A stretch of DNA of 64,000 bases, taken from the NCBI GenBank assembly GCA_017506865.1, contig JAFCMP010000490.1, positions 496,001 through 560,000 of the forward strand. Direction: 5' to 3'. The notes beneath the pieces are model-generated. The model ran no database searches, was not told the DNA's origin, and worked only from the letters and a program-made list of their open reading frames with translations. Below, in pieces: positions 58,838 through 64,000 of this stretch. Origin of the DNA: Tribonema minus. Its lineage: Eukaryota > Sar > Xanthophyceae > Tribonematales > Tribonemataceae. Each line of letters begins with the position of its first letter. Position 1 is the first letter of the stretch. The translations under genes were made by a program, and so were the position numbers.

Positions 58838-59395
58838 TTCAGGCATGAATGCAGCACCAAGTAGCAGACCTGAAATATTAGAGTTTGTACAGTTGTGGTC
58901 TCTGAATGCTACCCAACACTCCATTGTGCACGAGCACATCAGCCCCTGCGCGCACAGTTCAGGCATGAATGCAGCACCAAGTAGCAGACCTGAAATATTA
59001 GAGTTTGTACAGTTGTGGTCTCTGAATGCTACCCAACACTCCATTGTGCACGAGCCGTTTGCAGCAAAGCTCCACTGTGCACGAGCACATCAGCTCCCGC
59101 GCGCGCAGTTCAGGCATGAATGCAGTACCAAGTAGCAGACCTGAATTATTAAAGTTTGTACAGTGGTGGTCTCTGAATGCTACCCAACACTCCATTGTGC
59201 ACGAGCACATCTGCTCCCGCGCGCGCAGTTCAGGCATGAATGCAGCACCAAGTAGCAGACTTGACACTATAGCTACTACCACTGTTGCGTGCGCCGTTTG
59301 CAGCAAAGCTCCACTGTGCACGAGCACATCAGCTCCCGCCCGCGCAGTTCAGGCATGAATGCAGCACCAAGTAGCAGACTTGACACTATTGACGG
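58838..59395 (+). repeat. Modular satellite array 2
   Basis: The same type 1 and type 2 units as 52001-52640, in the order 2,2,(part of 1),2,1,1-start. One junction (about 59050) fuses CACGAGC directly to CGTTTGCAGC, showing a recombination between unit types. Confidence 0.85.
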
Positions 59396-60301
59396 AACTA
59401 TAACACCGTGGCAGAGTAGGACACCCAAGGTGGACCCAATGCAAAGTGCAGAACAGCACTAGACCAGGGCAGGCTGGTATTGCAAAGAAGTGATTATTGT
59501 GCAGGAGCGTGAGCAAGCGGAGAAATAGCCCTGAGTCAATGGCGGAACAGTACCGGACTGGTGCTGGAACATGCAGTGGTGGACTAACAAGAGAAACTCC
59601 CAGAATGGGGAGAAACCTGTGTAGGTATGCATGCACATGCAAGTAGGTTATGTAGGTATCATACTCCGTCACCCTCCCTCAGTACGAAAGCCGTGTGCTG
59701 AAGTACTGAAATGCAAACATGCAGGTATGAGCCGGGTGTGCTCCTTGATGTGCAACGGTGTGCATGCTAACTGGTGTAGCAACCAGTGTGTACTCTGAAA
59801 ACCTGGATTAGGCACCAGTGTGTACTGCAAGTGCGAACGGCGTGCTGCCGTGTGAAACTTGAGTGTGCGCCGCTTGATCCCTGCGGTTGTAGCTGCTGTT
59901 GAAGCTGAGCTGATGGTGTTTGACGAAGCTGATGAAGCTGTCGTTGAAGTTGTTGTTGAAGCTGAAGTTGGAGCTTGACATTGAAGCTGAGGTTGCTGCC
60001 TAGATGCCCATGATGAAGGCAGTGTGTGTGCGGTGAGCCGTGCGGTGACACTGGGTTGTGTCACCTGTTTCAACGGTCTGTTCTTCAAGGGCCGTTCCGA
60101 GACAGTTCTTGACAGTTACAAAAGTTGAGGTTGGCGATCACTTCGGAGTGAGCGATAGCCTGATAACACACACACACTTGCTCGAGTGCTGCTGTGAGTG
60201 TCAGTGTGCTGTCTGCTCTGTTTGTCAGTGCTCACGTGCAGTGCAAGCACATCATTTGGTTTACAGCCTATGCCATATATGAATTCCACACCGCACCGCA
60301 G
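59396..60301. other. Upstream region of the Gag-protease-methyltransferase element
   Basis: 59890-60000 has repeated GAAGCTGA/GTTGAAGCT blocks. No LTR or primer-binding site is recognised. CACCGCACCGCAG at 60289-60301 may be an acceptor, since the Gag frame has no ATG downstream of 60194. The N-terminal Gag part must lie in an upstream exon or outside my recognition. Confidence 0.4.
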
Positions 60302-60568
60302 GGCCGCGCATGCTTCAACTGCGGCAGCCTCGACCACGGCTTCGTCAGGTGCGGTGCTGACTTCAACAGCGCAAATTGGGAGGCAGCTGTCAGGAGGCTA
60401 CCTTGGGTCCAGAAGTTCAAGCCGAGCAGTGACGAGGACTTCAAGCAGCTGTGCGCGCGCGCGGCGGAAGGCATCAGCAAAGGGGAGAGGGGCAAGTCGG
60501 CACTGGCAGCGCACAACCGCCGCGGCGGCGGCGGCGCGAGCCGCGGCCATGGCGGCCGCAACACCTAG
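60302..60568 (+). CDS. Gag C-terminus with CCHC zinc knuckle (5' end not found)
   Basis: The frame is open from about 60194, but I start at a likely acceptor. The knuckle CFNCGSLDHGFVRC (60311-60352) is a perfect C-x2-C-x4-H-x4-C nucleocapsid motif. Downstream FNSANWEAAVRRLPWVQKFK and DEDFKQLCARAAEGISKGER lead to a basic Arg/Gly tail (NRRGGGGASRGHGGRNT), as expected of an RNA-binding Gag end. The frame stops at TAG 60566-60568; the next codons continue the same frame as the protease-methyltransferase polyprotein. Capsid sequence was not found upstream. Confidence 0.7.
   Translation, partial: GRACFNCGSLDHGFVRCGADFNSANWEAAVRRLPWVQKFKPSSDEDFKQLCARAAEGISKGERGKSALAAHNRRGGGGASRGHGGRNT
60566..60568 (+). 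promoter_or_regulatory. In-frame amber codon between Gag and protease (possible readthrough site)
   Basis: TAG followed by GGGGTGCGG sits exactly between the Gag tail and 3.4 kb of open sequence in the same frame. Gammaretrovirus-type elements use UAG-G readthrough plus a downstream structure; the GC-rich sequence here could fold. An error or mutation is the alternative. Confidence 0.45.
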
Positions 60569-63500
60569 GGGTGCGGCCCCACGCCAGCCCTCGGCGTGGG
60601 GGGAGCACTTGGGGGTTCTAGTGTCGCGGGGGGCGGGAGTGACGCCCCGCCCCGGACGACAGTCAGCGCGCTTGACGCGCCCGCGGTTGCAGCAGCTGCT
60701 CAACAGCAGCAGCAGCAGCAGCAACCGCTCGTGGTTGCAGCGGCGGCTTCACAGCTGCGGCAGCAACCGCACCATCTCTCCACAACAGCGGCGCCGGCGA
60801 GCGCCGCCTCAGCCGCGGCGACAGCGGCGCCTGCACCGGCGGGCGCCGCCTCAGCTGCGGCGGGCACAGCTTCTGTGGTGGCGCCGACACCAATCGCGAC
60901 GTCTGCAACAGCTGCGCTACAACACGCTGCGACGGCAGCAGCGCTCAAAGGCGCTACGCCGCTCGCGACGCATTCTTCTGCTGTGACGGCGCCGGCGAGC
61001 GCCGCACACGCAGCAGTAGCGCAACGGCCCGGGAGCGCTGTGGCACCAGCAGCGCCCGCGGTACCATCCTCTCTGCGTGCAGGTAACAGCTTGCGTCCCA
61101 CCGCCTTGCCCTTCGTACCAGCATCGTCACCAGTGGCTCAGCAGCGCCCGTGGCACCGCCGCGCGGCGCAGCAAGACCTTAAGACGGCTGGATTCGCGAC
61201 CCCCTACAGTCATTCCGCGGCTGCTACGGCGACGCGCGGGACAGCTGCGGTTCAGCGCGGCACGCCGGCGCGGCGCGCTTCAGCGACCAGCGCCGGCGCA
61301 GGGGACGTGCGCGGTCAAGGGGGGGTGGGGGCTGCCTCAGTAACTGCGGCAGCAACACCAACGACGGGGGCTGCCTCAGCAACTGCGGCAGCAATACCAA
61401 CAACGGCGGCGCCCGCGATGGCGCACGCTGCATCTACTTCAGCATTGGCTCCAGAGTCCACGTCGGCACCATCTACTTCAGCACCACCCACTTCAAGGGT
61501 AGCCGCGCGCGACGCCGTCAGCGCCACCCTCATCAAAGGCGCGCTGGTGACTTACTTGAAGCAGGGTGCAGCAGAGGGCGAGCCTGCCAAGATCCTTGCG
61601 GTGCACACCGAAGCTGACGAAGACCCATACTACACCGTGCTGCTGCTGCGCTCCTGCCAGGAGCGGCAGACCGACGCTGCACACTTGCGCCTCTGCCAGC
61701 ACGCTGCGCCATCAGCGACGGCAGCTGCTGCTGCTGCTGCTGCTGCGGCGGCGGCGGCGGCGCCGGCAGCGCCGGCACAGGCAGCAGCGGCGGCGGCACC
61801 GGTGCCGGCAGCGCCGGCAGCACCGGCAGCAGCAGCGGCGGCTGCGGCGACGCCAACGGCAACACACTCAACTGGCACCGATCGCTGCGGCAGCAGCCAC
61901 GCCTCGGCGCACGCGCAATGGGCAGACTTCAAGGCATGCGCAGCGCAGCGACAAGCGCAGCAGCAGGAGACCAAGGCACGCTCTCAGCGCCAGCTGCAGG
62001 CGAGCGTTGACGACAACGAGTGGGCCGGCCTGGTCACACCAACGTTGCATCATAGTGGGGGTTCCACTACGCTGGCCGATGTTGCGGAGGACGGATTGGA
62101 CAGCTTGGGGCGTGACGAGGCAGCGGTGGACGCGGCGCGTGTGACGGCATACATCAATGGCCTCATCTCAGCGCTCTACACGCCAGAGAGTCGTACGCGC
62201 GGCCCCGGTGCCAGCGATGCTGCCATCTTCCAGTACTATGCTGAGGTGGTAGCGTTGGAGGCGCAGCTACTTCCGCTGACCCAGCAGGTCGAGCCAGGCA
62301 AGCTGCGCGGTTCTGTGCATGCTGACGTGCACTCCCTTTTCCGGTGCAAGCTGCGCTCCGCCCGCGCCACGCGCTGCTCATTCATCAAGCGCAGTCTGTG
62401 GGACTCTGGTGCGTCCGTCACTGCTATTTCACAGCGCTGCTATGAGCGCCTCGTGGCTAGTGGTGCCATTGACAGCGCTGACGTCCAGAAGCTAACTGCC
62501 CCTCGAAGCATTGCCGGTATTGACACGAGCGCTGCCCCGCAGAAGGTCACCACCATTGTGGCTCTGCACTTTGGCGCATTCGGCGCGCATGGCCTTTCCG
62601 CACCCGTCATGGCGCTCGTGGTGCCGCATTTGCCGTACGACTTTATTCTGGGGCGCGACTTCATCAACCGTCACCCCTGGACTGCGGTCAACACACCCTT
62701 GTACGGCAGTAGCATCAACGACTCCGAACCACCTGGTAGCACCGAGTACAGGTTCAGCAGCACCCCTCCACCTGCCCAGCCCACACGTAGTGACTCAGCG
62801 GCCTCCCCATCTCCCTCAACCCCGTGCTACGCGTACGACACGGACAAGCAGTGGGTCGCTGTGGTGCGCGTGGACGCGAATTCACCGGAGACACCTTCAG
62901 AGTCCACCTTTCCTGTGTGGATTCAGGTTATGGAGGCAGACGGCGTGACACCAGTGCAGGCCTCGGCGGAGCAGATGGTGCAGGTTCTGGTGACAGCGGC
63001 ACACGCAGGTACTATTGCCAGCACAGAGCTCGCTACGGGCACCTTTGCCAAACCAGTGCTACTGCAGCAACGCGCCAACGCTTCCCTCAACCTGCCACGT
63101 GGCACAGTGCTCGGCAAGGCGATCCCGCTACGCAGTGTACCGGCCAGCAGCATGCAGCGCGAGCACGGCGAGCGCCCGCGCGCGGTCGAGATCTACTGCG
63201 GCGCCTGCGGTATGGCTGAAGGTCTACGCGACTACACCGACATCGCGCTCGCCATCGACCACGAGCAGCGCGCACTAGACATCTATGCCGCAAACCATCC
63301 CGGCACGCAAACATTGCGACGCGACATGGCGCTGTCGGAAACGCGGCGCGAACTCATCGCGGCTATGCGGCGCCTGCAGGCGCAGGTACTCTTCGGCGGA
63401 CCACCATGCACGCGCTACTCGTATGCAGGCACGCGGCTGACTGCACTTGGCATCCAACACCTATATTACATGCTGGAGATTGCCATGGGCGCGGACTGCT

Positions 63501-64000
63501 GCCGCCTGCTTCTGCTAGAGAACGTTCCCGGCTTGCAGAGCGCGCCGGAGCTCGCAGAGTTCTTGCGCTGCGCTCGCCACGGTGGTTTCACGCTACAGGA
63601 GGCATTGTACGTACGCGGCGATGACGCGCACCTCGCGCAAACGCGCCACCGCGTGTTCTATGTGCTAGCGCGGCCCGGCAGCGGCGAGCACGACAGCGCG
63701 CGCATGCGCGCGTCCATGGCGCACGCGCGCGAGCTGCTGGCCTTCGCCAAGGCTGGAGCCGCGTACGAGTCAGTGCGTGAGGTCACCGGGGACGTTCCCG
63801 ACAGCAGCGGTCAGCAGCGGCAGTTCTTCACGTCAGTTGGCCGCAACCGTCTCTCCAAGCAGATCTACAGCATGGACGGACCAGCGCCGACTACGCGCGG
63901 CAGCACTTACCGCCGCGACCCCAAGCCCACTGGTGTACAGTGCACCATGCGTCCTATGGATGCCACTCAAGACCCGGCCGAGTTTGCGCGCTCTGAGCAT
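60569..64000 (+). CDS. Retroelement polyprotein: retropepsin plus C5-cytosine DNA methyltransferase (continues past right edge)
   Basis: 1,144 codons without a stop. After an Ala/Gln/Pro-rich linker with poly-Gln and poly-Ala runs comes a retropepsin: LWDSGASVTAIS (Asp codon 62402-62404) and DFILGRDFI (62639-62665). Next is a spacer, then a methyltransferase in normal motif order: I EIYCGACGMAEGL (63188), II/III AIDHEQRALDIYAANHPG, IV LFGGPPCTRYS with the catalytic Cys at 63407-63409, VI LLENVPGL (63515), VIII QTRHRVFYVLA (63640), then SMDGPAPTTRGS (63874). The enzyme would methylate cytosine C5 in DNA. Motif IX/X helices, and any RT, RNase H and integrase, lie beyond the window. Cytosine methyltransferases captured by retrotransposons are known from some dinoflagellate and charophyte algae, so there is precedent for the type but not for this architecture as far as I know. 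Confidence 0.9.

Noticed and set aside
60398..61974. Long minus-strand Ala-rich frames opposite the polyprotein
   Set aside because: Arise from GC-rich triplet repeats; the plus-strand frame carries recognisable domains.

Overview
This window is eukaryotic nuclear DNA. The evidence is spliceosomal GT-AG introns of about 58 bp to 10 kb, non-LTR and LTR-type retroelements, C2H2 and MYND zinc fingers, an Ifi-6-16 family gene, satellite-like arrays and long non-coding stretches. The mix of GC-rich Ala/Gly coding sequence, F-box/ankyrin-like singletons, RLE-type LINEs with zinc fingers and an acetate transporter of the GPR1/FUN34/YaaH type suggests an alga, perhaps a stramenopile such as a xanthophyte or brown-alga relative. 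The lineage is a guess. All gene models were read by eye; no database search was possible.

Layout. 1-1.2 kb: broken N-terminal pieces of a zinc-finger retroelement protein around an inverted repeat. 1.2-5.8 kb: two Ala/Gly-rich coiled-coil genes on the minus strand and two copies of a 283-bp element. 5.8-14.7 kb: small host genes (MYND finger, a nonsense-broken gene, DnaJ, an acetate-type transporter, an F-box-like gene) separated by copies of a repeat with a GGCACAGTGTGCC palindrome. 16-19.7 kb: an RNase III-like gene with an inverted fragment of itself nearby, a decayed LINE 3' end, and an Ifi-6-16 gene. 20.6-22.0 kb: a C2H2 array fused to a restriction-nuclease-like domain, with one frameshift.

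22.4-46.8 kb: phase-matched minus-strand exons that appear to form one very large gene. Its introns hold a foldback repeat, a full-length 7.6-kb OTU/RT/RLE LINE with a 9-bp target-site duplication, and five plus-strand reading frames (a retropepsin-like protein, a conserved unknown, a membrane protein, a nuclease-fold-like protein and an ankyrin-like protein). A 5'-truncated 1.5-kb copy of the same LINE, with a perfect 15-bp duplication, splits one of its exons. 46.8-59.4 kb: accessory DNA rich in 118-bp modular satellites, dispersed repeats and a 395-bp element with clear filled and empty sites, plus three real-looking genes (48.8, 49.8 and 55.9 kb).

60.2-64.0 kb (right edge): the most remarkable item. 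A retroelement polyprotein carries a CCHC Gag knuckle, then an in-frame amber codon, then a retropepsin domain, then a complete-looking set of C5-cytosine DNA methyltransferase motifs; it runs off the window. Several other reading frames (7.5, 35.7, 37.1, 38.6 kb) carry lone in-frame stops, which suggests decay, readthrough or assembly error.
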